From positions 7,106,001-7,170,000 of the forward strand of contig NZ_CP045740.1 in assembly GCF_009650765.1 (NCBI RefSeq): DNA of 64,000 nucleotides. Reading direction: 5' to 3'. Both the position numbers and the translations under genes were made by a program. Numbering within the stretch: the first letter of the stretch is position 1; the number at the start of each line of letters is the position of its first letter. Source of the DNA: Streptomyces sp. SUK 48 (GTDB taxonomy: Bacteria; Actinomycetota; Actinomycetes; Streptomycetales; Streptomycetaceae). The notes under the pieces were generated by a model. It ran no database searches. It was not told the DNA's origin and saw nothing but the letters and a program-made list of their open reading frames with translations. Below, piece after piece: positions 1-8,226 of this stretch.

Positions 1-7
1 GCCCCGC

Positions 8-54
8 TGAGCGGAGCGGCGGCCCCGCGGGTGAGCGGAGCGGCGGCCCCGCGG
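8..54. repeat. Two-copy tandem repeat, 24-bp period
   Basis: A 23-bp unit beginning TGAGCGGAGCGG lies at 8-30 and again, identical, at 32-54. It sits in the spacer downstream of the PASTA lipoprotein gene. No coding role is visible. Confidence 0.7.
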
Positions 55-75
55 GACGCCGAGGCGGCGTCCCGC
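51..75. terminator. Hairpin, probable terminator
   Basis: The arms GCGGGACGCCG (51-61) and CGGCGTCCCGC (65-75) are perfectly complementary over 11 bp with a 3-nt loop. The hairpin lies about 40 bp beyond the stop codon of the minus-strand lipoprotein gene. There is no T tract, as is usual for high-GC actinomycete terminators. The neighbour on the left is outside the window, so it could serve either strand. Confidence 0.5.
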
Positions 76-112
76 CCTCGCTCCGGCGGGCGGCGGGGCA
101 CCGCCGGTCCGG

Positions 113-742
113 CTACGGGCAGCTCTCGCCGAACTTGACCGCGGTGAGCGTGACCGGCTGCCCGCGCAGCGCGCTGCCCGCGGCCGGGGTCTGCGCGCAG
201 ACCTGCCAGTTGCTCTCCACCAGAATCCAACGGCCGTCCGCGGAGGCGTCCTTGACCGTGATCGACGTCCCCGAGTCCAGGGCCGCGCGCACCGCCTTCA
301 CGGACTTGCCCTTGAAGTCGGGCATTTTGCCGCCCTGGACGGTCGGCTCCTTCTGGTCCGTCCCGGGGCAGGTCTCCGCCAGCTTCACCGCGCCGAAGTC
401 CAGCGTCGTGCGCGACGACACCGACCTGCCCGCGGCCACGTTCTGGGAGCACACCTTCCAGTTCCGGTCGAGGGCCTGCATCCGGTCACGGCCGAGCGCG
501 TCGTGCGACGTCAGCGAGAAGAAGCCGTCGGCCTGTGCGGCGTCCTGCGCGGACTGGAGGCCCATCCCGACGAAGTTCCGTACGGTCTTCGGCGCCGCGC
601 CCGCCGACGTGCCGCCCTTGGACGCCGAACCGCCAGGCTTCGTACCGGAGTTGCTTCCATCGGAAGCGCTGTCGGTCGGCTGACAGGCGGTCAGCCCGAC
701 CGCGGCGCAGAGCAGGACGGCGCTGATGACGCGGTTGCGCAT
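113..742 (-). CDS. PASTA-domain lipoprotein
   Basis: A predicted secreted, lipid-anchored protein of 209 residues. The ATG at 742 gives an N-terminus MRNRVISAVLLCAAVGLTAC: a positively charged start, a hydrophobic core and a lipobox LTAC, so Cys20 would carry the lipid. A Ser/Gly/Thr-rich linker follows (about 22-50). Then come two PASTA-like repeats, about 55-130 and 140-209, each with the order FxGxxLxxAxxA...W-V-C...PxAG. PASTA domains typically sense cell-wall muropeptides or act as binding modules, but there is no kinase domain here, so the ligand is unknown. A longer upstream reading frame exists but would bury the signal peptide. Confidence 0.85.
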   Translation of the reverse strand: MRNRVISAVLLCAAVGLTACQPTDSASDGSNSGTKPGGSASKGGTSAGAAPKTVRNFVGMGLQSAQDAAQADGFFSLTSHDALGRDRMQALDRNWKVCSQNVAAGRSVSSRTTLDFGAVKLAETCPGTDQKEPTVQGGKMPDFKGKSVKAVRAALDSGTSITVKDASADGRWILVESNWQVCAQTPAAGSALRGQPVTLTAVKFGESCP

Positions 743-828
743 GAATCCCCCCCGGGTGAGACGACGGCAGACCGGACACGCTAGACCATGCGTGAAGAGA
801 ACGTGAACGCCCCCGGTGCGCCCGGGAC

Positions 829-1416
829 TCACATCGTCAGCAGCATGGCCACCATCCCGATCGCCATCGACAGCCGGCAGGCGAGGGCCAGTTCCGGGCG
901 GTCGCCCCAGCGGTCGGGCGGCGGCGGGCCGCCGACGATGACGGCGGCCGGGACCAGGCGGGCGCCGGACAGCAGGACGTAGCCCGTGAAGTACAGGAGC
1001 AGGACGCCGGTCACGGCGGGGACCCCGGTGCCGCCGTGCACGCCCTCCATGGACATGCCCGCCATGCCCGCCATGGAGTGGGCGGCGGGCGGGGCCAGGG
1101 CCATCGCGGCCGCCATGTAGGCCATCGCCCCGGCGCCCACCAGGTGGTGCAGATGATGCCGGTCGCGGCGCGCGGCCCACAGGGCGCGCAGCGCGGCCAG
1201 GCCGAAGACGGCCGCGTACATGGGCCAGGCCCAGCCCGGCGGGGTGAACGCCGCCGCGGGCACCGCCATCGCGGCCATCCCGAAGCCCATCAGCGCCTCA
1301 CCGCCGGCGGACCGGCGCTGCTCCTCGACGGCGCTGCGCATCCGCAGCAGACAGTAGGCCCCGGTGGCCGCGCACAGCGCGACCAGCAGCCAGGCGGCCG
1401 ACACGGATCCGTGCAC
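829..1416 (-). CDS. DUF5134 integral membrane protein
   Basis: A 195-residue protein with about five hydrophobic helices, matching the DUF5134 family as I recognise it. The start is taken at GTG 1416 because GGGGGAGG lies just upstream at a good ribosome-binding distance and the first helix (AAWLLVALCAA) then begins near the N-terminus. The centre is unusually rich in His and Met: a HHLHHL run follows a charged loop, and a later loop has HSMAGMAGMSMEG. Such patterns are common in copper-handling membrane proteins, but no catalytic residue is recognisable and the function is unknown. It is transcribed towards the lipoprotein gene and may share a transcript with it. Confidence 0.75.
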   Translation of the reverse strand: MHGSVSAAWLLVALCAATGAYCLLRMRSAVEEQRRSAGGEALMGFGMAAMAVPAAAFTPPGWAWPMYAAVFGLAALRALWAARRDRHHLHHLVGAGAMAYMAAAMALAPPAAHSMAGMAGMSMEGVHGGTGVPAVTGVLLLYFTGYVLLSGARLVPAAVIVGGPPPPDRWGDRPELALACRLSMAIGMVAMLLTM

Positions 1417-1579
1417 GGGCACCTCCCCCGCTCGACGGTCGGTCGAGGGATGCGATGCCCAGCCGGGGCGGGGCGCATGCGGGCGCAGGGGGGTGCACGG
1501 GAGCGCCGGCGGGGGCACGACGGGGTGGGCACCGGGGCGTCGCGCCCGGCGCGGCGGTGTGACGGGACAGTCATCGCGA

Positions 1580-1612
1580 CATGTGTTTTACAGATAAAAC
1601 ACATGCTAAATT
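1580..1612 (+). promoter_or_regulatory. MarR-type operator and promoter of the FUSC/MarR operon
   Basis: A perfect 11-bp inverted repeat, CATGTGTTTTA (1580-1590) and TAAAACACATG (1595-1605), is separated by 4 bp. It is very AT-rich for this genome. An extended -10-like TGCTAAAT follows at 1604-1611, and the FUSC ATG is only 8 bases further, so the transcript may be leaderless. A protein bound to the palindrome would block this promoter. The MarR protein encoded second in the operon is the obvious ligand-responsive repressor (inference). Confidence 0.75.
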
Positions 1613-1618
1613 CGATGA

Positions 1619-3283
1619 ATGAGCAGCGCGACCCGTCACCGTCTTCCCCTCGCCGGGATACTCCGCCTCGGCCGCCCCTCGGACATCTGGTTCAAGCCCG
1701 CCCTGAGCGCGGTCGCCGCGGTCGCCCCGCCCAACCTGATCCTGCTGGCGCTCGGCCGCCTCGACCTCGCCATGTACACGATGGCCGGATCGCTGTGCGC
1801 CCTCTACGGCCACAACCGGCCCTACGCCGCCCGGGCCCGGGCCCTGGCCGGAGTGGTGCTCGGCATGGTCGCCGGTGTCGCCGTCGCCCTGGTCACGGCC
1901 TCGCTCACCTCCGACGCCGCCCTCCTCGTGACCGTCGGCGCCCTGCTCGCGGCCGTCCAGAAGGCCGTGTGCGACGCCACCCGGATCGGCCCGCCGGCCA
2001 ATGTGATCTTCACCTTCATCAGCTCCGCCTCCCTGTTCGCGCCCCAGACCCTCGGCCAGGTGCCGGGCCATCTCGGGCTCGCCCTCGCGGCCGGCGCCTG
2101 GTCCTGGCTGGTCGCCATGGCACCCGGACTGGTGCGCCCGCACGGCCCCGAGCGCCGGGCCACCGCGGCCGCCCTGAACGCCACCGCCGCCTACGCCGAC
2201 ACCCGCGGCACCGGCGCGGGACACGCCCCCGCCCGCGCCGCGAGCGCCGCCGCCCTCCACGCCGCCTGGCAGTCGCTGCTCGCCGTCGGCGACCGCACCG
2301 ACGCCACCCGGCGCGCCCTGGAACGGCTCCTCGTCCGCGCCGAGGTCGCCCTCGCCGCCCCCGCCGACAGCGACCCGGCACGGCTGCGCGCCTGGGCCCG
2401 CGAGCTGCGCGGCCCGCGCCGCACCCTCCGCCTCGACATCCCCGGCGAGCACGCGGACGAACTGCTCGGCCTGGACACCGAACTGGCCCAGCCGCGCCCC
2501 GCCCTGCGCCACCGCCTCGCGCCGCTCGCCCCCCTCGCCGCCCGCACCGCCCTCGGCTGCGCCCTCGCCGGGTACGCCTCCCTCGCCCTCGGCGTCGGCC
2601 GCCCCTACTGGGCCCTGGTCACCGCGGCCTCCATCTATCAGGCGAACGTCACCCTCACCTGGAGCCGGGGCGTCCAGCGCGTCGTCGGCAACGTCCTCGG
2701 CGTCCTCGCCTTCGCCGCCCTCGCCCCGCTCGCCCACCTGAACGCGGTGGCCCTGGTGCTGTGCTGCGTCGCCCTGAACTTCGGCGCGGAGGCGCTGATG
2801 GGCCGCAACTACTGGCTCGGCAGCATCTGCGTCACCCCGATGGCCCTGCTCGTCACCGAGTTCGCCCGCACCCAGGACGCCACCGAGCTGATGACCGACC
2901 GGGTCGTGGACACCCTCGTCGGGGCGCTGGTCGGCTTCGTCGCCGCCATCGCCGTCACCAACCGGCGCGCCGGCGACCGCCTGGAACGGGCGCTGACCGA
3001 GGCGGAACGCGCCCGCGAGAACGCCGCCCGGCTGCTGGCCGAGGCGCACCCGGAGCCCCGCGCCCTGGACGGGGCCCGCCGCGGGCTCACCACCGCCCTG
3101 GTCGACCTGCGCGCCACCGCCGACGCCGCGGCCGGGGAATGGTGGCAGCGCGCCCTGCCCGAGGACCGGGTCGTGCTCGCCGAACAGTCCGGACACCGTA
3201 CGCTCGCGGCGACGGTACGACGCCAGGGGCTCGCGCCGCGTCAGCACGACCCGGGTACGACGACGGAGGACATACGGCCATGA
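1619..3283 (+). CDS. FUSC-family transport protein
   Basis: A 554-residue membrane protein of the fusaric-acid-resistance (FUSC/aromatic acid exporter) type. Two blocks of hydrophobic helices (about residues 20-160 and 300-430) flank a soluble Ala/Arg-rich region, and a charged cytoplasmic tail follows, which is the usual FUSC arrangement. Family members export aromatic acids or small toxic compounds. The ATG at 1619 has no ribosome-binding site and lies just downstream of a -10-like element, consistent with leaderless translation. Its stop overlaps the MarR start (ATGA), so the two are translationally coupled, and the palindrome upstream suggests MarR-controlled efflux. Confidence 0.85.
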   Translation: MSSATRHRLPLAGILRLGRPSDIWFKPALSAVAAVAPPNLILLALGRLDLAMYTMAGSLCALYGHNRPYAARARALAGVVLGMVAGVAVALVTASLTSDAALLVTVGALLAAVQKAVCDATRIGPPANVIFTFISSASLFAPQTLGQVPGHLGLALAAGAWSWLVAMAPGLVRPHGPERRATAAALNATAAYADTRGTGAGHAPARAASAAALHAAWQSLLAVGDRTDATRRALERLLVRAEVALAAPADSDPARLRAWARELRGPRRTLRLDIPGEHADELLGLDTELAQPRPALRHRLAPLAPLAARTALGCALAGYASLALGVGRPYWALVTAASIYQANVTLTWSRGVQRVVGNVLGVLAFAALAPLAHLNAVALVLCCVALNFGAEALMGRNYWLGSICVTPMALLVTEFARTQDATELMTDRVVDTLVGALVGFVAAIAVTNRRAGDRLERALTEAERARENAARLLAEAHPEPRALDGARRGLTTALVDLRATADAAAGEWWQRALPEDRVVLAEQSGHRTLAATVRRQGLAPRQHDPGTTTEDIRP

Positions 3284-3858
3284 CGGCGACGAACGGCACA
3301 CCGGCAGCCGGGGACGCGAGCGGCACGGCGGCGCGGCGCGAGGCGTCCACGGCCGACACGGTCGCCGCGGTCGTACGGCAGTGGCGGGCCGTCCATCCCG
3401 ACCTGGACACCGGCCCGATGGAGGTCATCGGGCGGATCAACCGGTGCGCGGCGCTGCTCCAGCAGGCCGAGGACGCGCCGTTGCGCCGGGCCGGGCTCAG
3501 CCGCCCCGAGTTCGACCTGCTCGGCGCGCTGCGCCGCACCGGGCACGAGCTGACGCCGGGCGAGCTGGCCCGGGAGACGTTCTCCTCCGGGGCTGCCGTC
3601 ACCAAGCGGATCAAGCAGCTGACCGAGCGGGGGCTCGTGGAGCGCCGCGGCGACACCCGGGACCGCCGGGTGGCCCATGTCCGCCTCACCGACGCCGGGC
3701 GGGACCTGGTCGACGGGGTCCTGCCCGAGCAGCTCGCCTACGAGACGGCCGTCCTCTCGGTCCTGGCACCGACCGGACGCGACGACCTGGCCGGCCTGCT
3801 GGCGGAGCTGCTCGGCCGCCTCGAGGGCCGGATGGGCGCGCTGCGCGCCGGAGGATGA
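3280..3858 (+). CDS. MarR-family transcriptional regulator
   Basis: A 192-residue winged-helix regulator. After a 35-residue Ala/Thr-rich start it has the MarR core: a dimerisation helix (about 45-75), recognition segment LTPGELARETFSSGAAVTKR (about 88-107) and the wing ERRGDTRDRRVAHVRLT. The ATG overlaps the FUSC stop by four bases. MarR proteins usually repress their own operon and release DNA on binding a phenolic or aromatic ligand, which fits the upstream exporter and the palindrome at 1580-1605. The ligand is not deducible. Confidence 0.9.
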   Translation: MTATNGTPAAGDASGTAARREASTADTVAAVVRQWRAVHPDLDTGPMEVIGRINRCAALLQQAEDAPLRRAGLSRPEFDLLGALRRTGHELTPGELARETFSSGAAVTKRIKQLTERGLVERRGDTRDRRVAHVRLTDAGRDLVDGVLPEQLAYETAVLSVLAPTGRDDLAGLLAELLGRLEGRMGALRAGG

Positions 3859-3881
3859 GGCAGGCGCCCCTCGGACAGGAC

Positions 3882-4274
3882 CTAGATCCCGGGCCGGTGC
3901 CGCAGCGGATGATCCCCCGGCACCTCCACCAGGACGATCCGCGTGCCGTCCGGGTCCGTGAGCCACATCTCGACCAGCCCCCACGGCTCCTTCACCGGCG
4001 GCCGGGTGATCTCGACGCCCTTCGCCCGCAGTTCGTCGTAGGCCGCCGTCACGTCCTCGACCTGCATCCACAAGGCCACGGCCGGCGAGGGCGGGTCCGA
4101 GGCGCGTCCCGAGATCTCCAGGAAGCCGCCGCCGAGGAAGTACACCGTCCCCCGCTCCGGCCCGGTGCCGAACTCGCGGTAGACGGGAAGGCCCAGCCGT
4201 TCGCCGTAGAAGGCGCGGCTGCGCTCGGGGTCGGTGGGTCGCAGAAGTGTCCGGCTGCTGAGCACATGCACCAT
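3882..4274 (-). CDS. VOC (glyoxalase/bleomycin-resistance fold) protein
   Basis: A 130-residue single-domain protein with two beta-alpha-beta-beta-beta modules typical of the vicinal-oxygen-chelate fold. The first is around SRTLLRPTDPERSRAFYGERLG, the second around VEDVTAAYDELRAKGVE...WLTDPDGTRIVLVE. A metal-type Glu occurs near the end of the first half (FLEISG). The family includes glyoxalases, dioxygenases and drug-binding proteins; nothing here picks one. The ATG at 4274 follows the family's usual start close to the first beta strand. It converges with the MarR gene. Confidence 0.85.
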   Translation of the reverse strand: MVHVLSSRTLLRPTDPERSRAFYGERLGLPVYREFGTGPERGTVYFLGGGFLEISGRASDPPSPAVALWMQVEDVTAAYDELRAKGVEITRPPVKEPWGLVEMWLTDPDGTRIVLVEVPGDHPLRHRPGI

Positions 4275-4346
4275 GGCCGCGCAGCCTAGTGGCACAGTTA
4301 CCCTCGTCCCAGCCCCAGCCACGCCCGAGATCGGAGAACCGCCCCC

Positions 4347-4889
4347 ATGCACAGCGCCGCCGCCCCCGGCCTCACCTTCCGAGACGCCACCGACGCCGAC
4401 GTCGACGCGCTGGTGGTGCTGATCGAGTCGGCGTACCGCGGCGACGCCAGCCGGGCCGGGTGGACCACGGAGGCGGACATCCTGGAGGGGCAGCGCACCG
4501 ACCCCGAGGGCGTCCTCGCGGTGATCGAGTCCGCGGACAGCCGGCTGCTCATCGTCGAGCGCGACGGTCGTATCGTCGCCTGCTGCCAGCTCGAACACCG
4601 CGACGACCACGCCTACTTCGGCATGTTCGCGGTCAGCCCCGCCCTCCAGGGGGAGGGCCTCGGCAAGACCGTGATCGCCGAGGCCGAGCGGCAGTCCCGC
4701 GCGACATGGGGCATCAGCGAGATGCACATGACCGTGATCTCCGTACGGGACGACCTGATCGCCTGGTACGAGCGCCGCGGCTACCGCCGTACGGGACAGA
4801 TGTCCCCGTTCCCCTACGGCGACGAGCGCTTCGGCATCCCGCAGCGCGCCGACCTCCAGTTCGAGCTGCTGGTCAAGAAGCTCGGCTGA
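4347..4889 (+). CDS. GNAT-family N-acetyltransferase
   Basis: A 180-residue acetyltransferase. Motif A is clear: FGMFAVSPALQGEGLGKTVI carries the acetyl-CoA pyrophosphate loop (Q/G-x-G-x-G/A form), and motif B follows at IAWYERRGYRRTG. The N-terminal half (TFRDATDADVDALVVLIESAYRG) has the usual substrate-side helices. Substrate unknown. It is transcribed divergently from the VOC gene with about 70 bp between them and converges on the glycerophosphodiesterase gene. Confidence 0.9.
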   Translation: MHSAAAPGLTFRDATDADVDALVVLIESAYRGDASRAGWTTEADILEGQRTDPEGVLAVIESADSRLLIVERDGRIVACCQLEHRDDHAYFGMFAVSPALQGEGLGKTVIAEAERQSRATWGISEMHMTVISVRDDLIAWYERRGYRRTGQMSPFPYGDERFGIPQRADLQFELLVKKLG

Positions 4890-4892
4890 ACC

Positions 4893-4935
4893 GGCGCGGG
4901 GCCCGCCCGGACGGCCGCCGCCCCCGGGCCGCGCC
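4893..4935. terminator. Bulged hairpin between convergent genes
   Basis: GGCGCGGGGCCCG (4893-4905) can pair with CGGGCCGCGCC (4925-4935) over 11 bp with a two-base bulge. It lies in the 49-bp spacer between the convergent GNAT and phosphodiesterase genes, so it may end both transcripts. Confidence 0.4.
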
Positions 4936-4938
4936 CGC

Positions 4939-5622
4939 CTACGCCGTGAACCGTCCGGTGCGCTTGATCTCCGGGAAGTCCGTGGTGGCGCCGTCGAGTT
5001 CGAGCGCGCGGACCAGCCGCAGCTGCTCCTGCGTGTTGACCGTCCAGCCGATGATCCGCAGCCCGGCCGCGCGCGCGTGCTCGACGGTCTCCAGGGTGAT
5101 CCGGCGGATGTCCAGACACAGGGTCGGCGCGCCCACCGCGACCGCGCGCTCGACCACCTCGGGGCCGTAGCGTCCGGCGATCAGGGCCGTGCGCACCCCG
5201 GGCACCAGCCGGGCGATCTCGGCGACCGCCTCGTCATGGAACGAGGACACCTCCACCCGCCCGACCAGATCCCGCTCCAGCATCACCCGCGCCAGCTCCC
5301 GCGCCGCCGCCACGTCCTTGATCTCGGCCTGGAGCGGCGTGCCCACCGCGTCCAGGACCTCCTCGAACACCGGCACCCGCTCCCCGCGCCCCGCGTCCAG
5401 CGCGCGCAGTTCGGCGAGGGTCTTCTCGGCGATCGGCCCGGAGCCGTCGGTCGTGCGGTCCACCTCGGCGTCGTGCATGACGACCAGGGCGCCGTCCTTG
5501 CTGAGATGCAGATCCAGTTCGATCAGATCGAGGCCGGCCCGCTGCGCGGCGGCGAAGGAGCGGAGGGTGTTCTCGGGCTCCACACCCATGACCCCGCGGT
5601 GACCGATGGTAAGGAAGTTCAA
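4939..5622 (-). CDS. Glycerophosphodiester phosphodiesterase
   Basis: A 227-residue TIM-barrel GDPD. The catalytic HRG...ENT motif is at residues 8-19 (GHRGVMGVEPENT), followed by the metal-binding E-x-D (IELDLHLSKDG), the second catalytic His (VVMHD) and the later AEIKD and WTVNT strands. It should hydrolyse glycerophosphodiesters to glycerol-3-phosphate and alcohol. No signal peptide, so probably cytosolic. Length is that of the short bacterial family. Confidence 0.92.
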   Translation of the reverse strand: MNFLTIGHRGVMGVEPENTLRSFAAAQRAGLDLIELDLHLSKDGALVVMHDAEVDRTTDGSGPIAEKTLAELRALDAGRGERVPVFEEVLDAVGTPLQAEIKDVAAARELARVMLERDLVGRVEVSSFHDEAVAEIARLVPGVRTALIAGRYGPEVVERAVAVGAPTLCLDIRRITLETVEHARAAGLRIIGWTVNTQEQLRLVRALELDGATTDFPEIKRTGRFTA

Positions 5623-6016
5623 GGTTCGACTCGCTTCCGTCGACGGCGGCTCGGCACGCGCGGCGACGGGCGGACGCCGTCGTCCGTGCGGGCAGGTCGC
5701 AGCCTAACGGCCCCGACCCGGGATGAACCCGCACGCGCGCGGACGATCTGGGCGCGCCCCGGGCGGTGACCGGCTGCTACCCCGTCGCGGCATCACCCAC
5801 GCGTGGGCGAGTCCCCGCGCGCTTGACAGGCCGAATCCCGCCCCTCCCGGGCTCTCCGGGCCGACGGTCGAAAGTGAGCGCCGTCACGGTTTACGGCAGG
5901 AAAAATGTCGGTGACCATGTCTTCAGACAGAAAAATCTCCTGCGCTGCCTCTTGATGGGGGAATCAGGGTATGCATACGGTGTCCATACGCGAGGTTGTC
6001 CCGTGGAGGATGGAAA
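5623..6016. other. 394-bp intergenic region with AT-rich leader
   Basis: No gene is seen. The right half (about 5880-6016) is much richer in A/T than its surroundings and holds TGTCT-TC-AGACA (5918-5929) and the palindrome GTATGCATAC (5969-5978), plus the ribosome-binding site GGAGGATGG (6005-6013) for the next gene. A GGTTTAC (5888-5894) followed 15 bases later by GGTGAC resembles a stress-sigma promoter but the match is imperfect. This is probably the control region of the DUF6421 operon. Confidence 0.5.
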
Positions 6017-7414
6017 ATGACGGAAATTCTTGTGCAGTCGGGTCCGGAGGGACAGGTTTCTTCGCAGGCCAGGGTGGTTGAGCACCCCGCCTGGCCCATG
6101 CTCAAGGATGCCGCGGAGCAGATTCGGCCATGGCAGTCGGCCGATGGGTCGATCGACTTCGACGCCGAGGGCGCGCCCGCCAAGGCCGACGCGGAGGCCG
6201 CCGTGCGCCGTGTCGCCGAGGCCGTCGAGCAGCTCTCGCCGCTCCTGCCGTACGACGCCGCCTACCACGAGGCCGTGGTGAAGGATCTGCGCCGCTGGGC
6301 CGAGGGCGGCTTCGAGGTGCCGGACTTCCTGGACTCCCTGCTCGCCTTCCACCCCGCGGCGCAGCGCGCGGACGGCCTCCAGCACCTGGTCGTCTTCCCG
6401 ATGTACACGCAGAACGGCAACCTGGACCGCAACCTGGAGGCGGTCGTGCTGCGCATGGTCTGGCCCGAGTGGCTGGCCGAGCTGGAGCGCACCCGGTACG
6501 ACAACCCGCTGTTCTGCGGCATCACCTTCGAGGACTTCACCGCGGGCTACGACACCCACTCGGCCGTCCTCTTCCCGGAGACCATCGCCGTCCGCGAAGC
6601 GCCGGAACGTTTCTCCTGGGGCGGCATCTTCTGCGACCGCGAGGCCGCGCGCTTCCGCCGGGTCACCGACGCGGCCGTCGGCATCCTGGGCCTGGAGCTG
6701 CCCGAGGACATCGCCGCGATGGTGCACGACCAGAAGCGCTGCGAAGAGGCGTTCGTGCTCTGGGACATGGTCCACGACCGCACCCACAGCCACGGCGACC
6801 TGCCGTTCGACCCCTTCATGATCAAGCAGCGCCAGCCGTTCTGGATGTACGGCCTGGAGGAGCTGCGCTGCGACCTCACCGCCTTCAAGGAGGCCGTGAA
6901 GCTGGCGGCGGACGGCGTCCCGCAGGCCCGTGACGTGCAGTACGCGGTGCTGTTCGACCGGATGTTCCGCTTCCCCGTCTCCGGCGACCGGGTGCGCAAC
7001 TACGACGGCCTCGGCGGCCAGCTGCTCTTCGCCTACCTGCACAAGCACGACGTCGTGCGCTGGACGGACAACAAGCTGTCCATCGACTGGGAGCGCGCCC
7101 CGCAGGTCACCAACCAGCTGTGCGCCGACATCGAGAAGCTGTACCGGGACGGCATCGACCGCCCCAAGCTGGTGCACTGGTTCGCCGGCTACCAGCTGGT
7201 GTCCGAGTACCTGGCCCCGCACCCCGGCTCCACGTGGGCCAAGGGTCCGGACGCCCTCGACCTGACGCTGCCGCCGCGCAAGCTGGTCGACGACGTGCTC
7301 CCGGACGAGTTTCCGCTGAGCATGTTCTTTGAAGCCCTGTCCAAGAAGCTGAAGAATGTGATCGCCTCCACCAAGGGCATCACGGCGGACGGCGCCGAGC
7401 GGCTCGCCGCGTGA
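6017..7414 (+). CDS. DUF6421 protein; possible divergent M49-like metallohydrolase
   Basis: A 465-residue protein I recognise as DUF6421, of unknown function. In its middle it carries HDRTHSH (253-259) followed by EELRCD (281-286). That spacing and order match the two zinc motifs of M49 (dipeptidyl-peptidase III-like) enzymes, a His-x3/4-His helix and an EExxA-D helix. The segment LLFAYLHKHDVVRW...DWERAPQ (about 337-363) also resembles the C-terminal region of bacterial M49 proteins. Here Asp254 replaces the usual catalytic Glu. No signal peptide is present. Start at ATG 6017 with GGAGGATGG upstream. First gene of an operon with an SDR and a threonine aldolase. The metal-site reading is my inference. 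Confidence 0.8.
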   Translation: MTEILVQSGPEGQVSSQARVVEHPAWPMLKDAAEQIRPWQSADGSIDFDAEGAPAKADAEAAVRRVAEAVEQLSPLLPYDAAYHEAVVKDLRRWAEGGFEVPDFLDSLLAFHPAAQRADGLQHLVVFPMYTQNGNLDRNLEAVVLRMVWPEWLAELERTRYDNPLFCGITFEDFTAGYDTHSAVLFPETIAVREAPERFSWGGIFCDREAARFRRVTDAAVGILGLELPEDIAAMVHDQKRCEEAFVLWDMVHDRTHSHGDLPFDPFMIKQRQPFWMYGLEELRCDLTAFKEAVKLAADGVPQARDVQYAVLFDRMFRFPVSGDRVRNYDGLGGQLLFAYLHKHDVVRWTDNKLSIDWERAPQVTNQLCADIEKLYRDGIDRPKLVHWFAGYQLVSEYLAPHPGSTWAKGPDALDLTLPPRKLVDDVLPDEFPLSMFFEALSKKLKNVIASTKGITADGAERLAA

Positions 7415-7461
7415 CGGACGGCGCACCGTCCACACACACCACTGCTGCAGAGGGGAAGATC

Positions 7462-8226
7462 ATGGGGAACGGGTCGAACGGGGCGCTCAGCGGTGCCGTG
7501 ATCGCGGTGGCCGGAGCGGGCGGACCCGCCGGCCGTGCCGCGCTGCTGCGCCTGGCCGAGGCCGGGGCGACCGTCGTCGGAGCGGACAACGACCCGCAGC
7601 GGCTGTCGGAGGCCGTGGACGCGGCCCGCTACGCCTCCGGTGGTGCCACGGTCACGGGGGACACCGTGGACCTGCTCGACCTCCAGTCCACGCGTGAGTG
7701 GGCCGAGCACATCGAGAAGGACTTCGGGCGCGTCGACGGCCTGGTGCACCTGGTCGGCGGCTGGCGCGGCAGCGAGACCTTCACCAAGACCAGCCTCGAC
7801 GACTGGGACTTCCTGGAGCTGCTGCTGGTGCGCACCGTGCAGCACACCTCGCTCGCCTTCCACGAGGCCCTCCAGCGCAGCGACCGCGGCCGCTACGTAC
7901 TGATCAGCGCGTCCGGCGCGACCAACCCCACCGCGGGCAACGCCGCCTACTCCGCGGCCAAGGCCGCCGCCGAGGCGTGGACGCTGGCCATGGGGGACTA
8001 CTTCCGCAAGGCGGGCAAGGCGGCGGGCGCCGAGGGCCCGACCTCGGCGGCTACGATCCTCGTGGTCAAGGCGCTGGTGCACGACGCGATGCGCGCCGAA
8101 CGCCCCAACGCGAAGTTCGCGGGCTTCACGGACGTCAAGGACCTGGCCGAGGCCATCGAGGGCGTCTGGAGCAAGTCCGCCGCCGAGTTGAACGGAAACC
8201 GTCTGTGGCTGACCGAGAAGCCGTGA
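7462..8226 (+). CDS. Short-chain dehydrogenase/reductase
   Basis: A 254-residue SDR. The nucleotide-binding loop is AGAGGPAGRAAL (variant of TGxxxGxG), followed by GADNDP, a D-V-D-type acid strand (GDTVDLLD), and the catalytic Ser (ISASGATNPTAGNAA) with YSAAK as the Tyr-x3-Lys pair. A cofactor of the NAD(P)H type is expected; substrate unknown. I chose ATG 7462 for its AGAGGGGAAG ribosome-binding site; a GTG at 7411 overlapping the DUF6421 stop is the alternative. The stop overlaps the aldolase start (GTGA). Confidence 0.9.
   Translation: MGNGSNGALSGAVIAVAGAGGPAGRAALLRLAEAGATVVGADNDPQRLSEAVDAARYASGGATVTGDTVDLLDLQSTREWAEHIEKDFGRVDGLVHLVGGWRGSETFTKTSLDDWDFLELLLVRTVQHTSLAFHEALQRSDRGRYVLISASGATNPTAGNAAYSAAKAAAEAWTLAMGDYFRKAGKAAGAEGPTSAATILVVKALVHDAMRAERPNAKFAGFTDVKDLAEAIEGVWSKSAAELNGNRLWLTEKP

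Noticed and set aside
1036..3858. Very long plus-strand frame (940 codons) and its minus-strand partner
   Set aside because: Arg/Pro/Gly-rich shadow of the FUSC and MarR genes; only its last 193 codons (MarR) are real.
5823..5828. Perfect TTGACA before the DUF6421 operon
   Set aside because: No acceptable -10 element at 16-19 bp; the downstream bases are G/C only.
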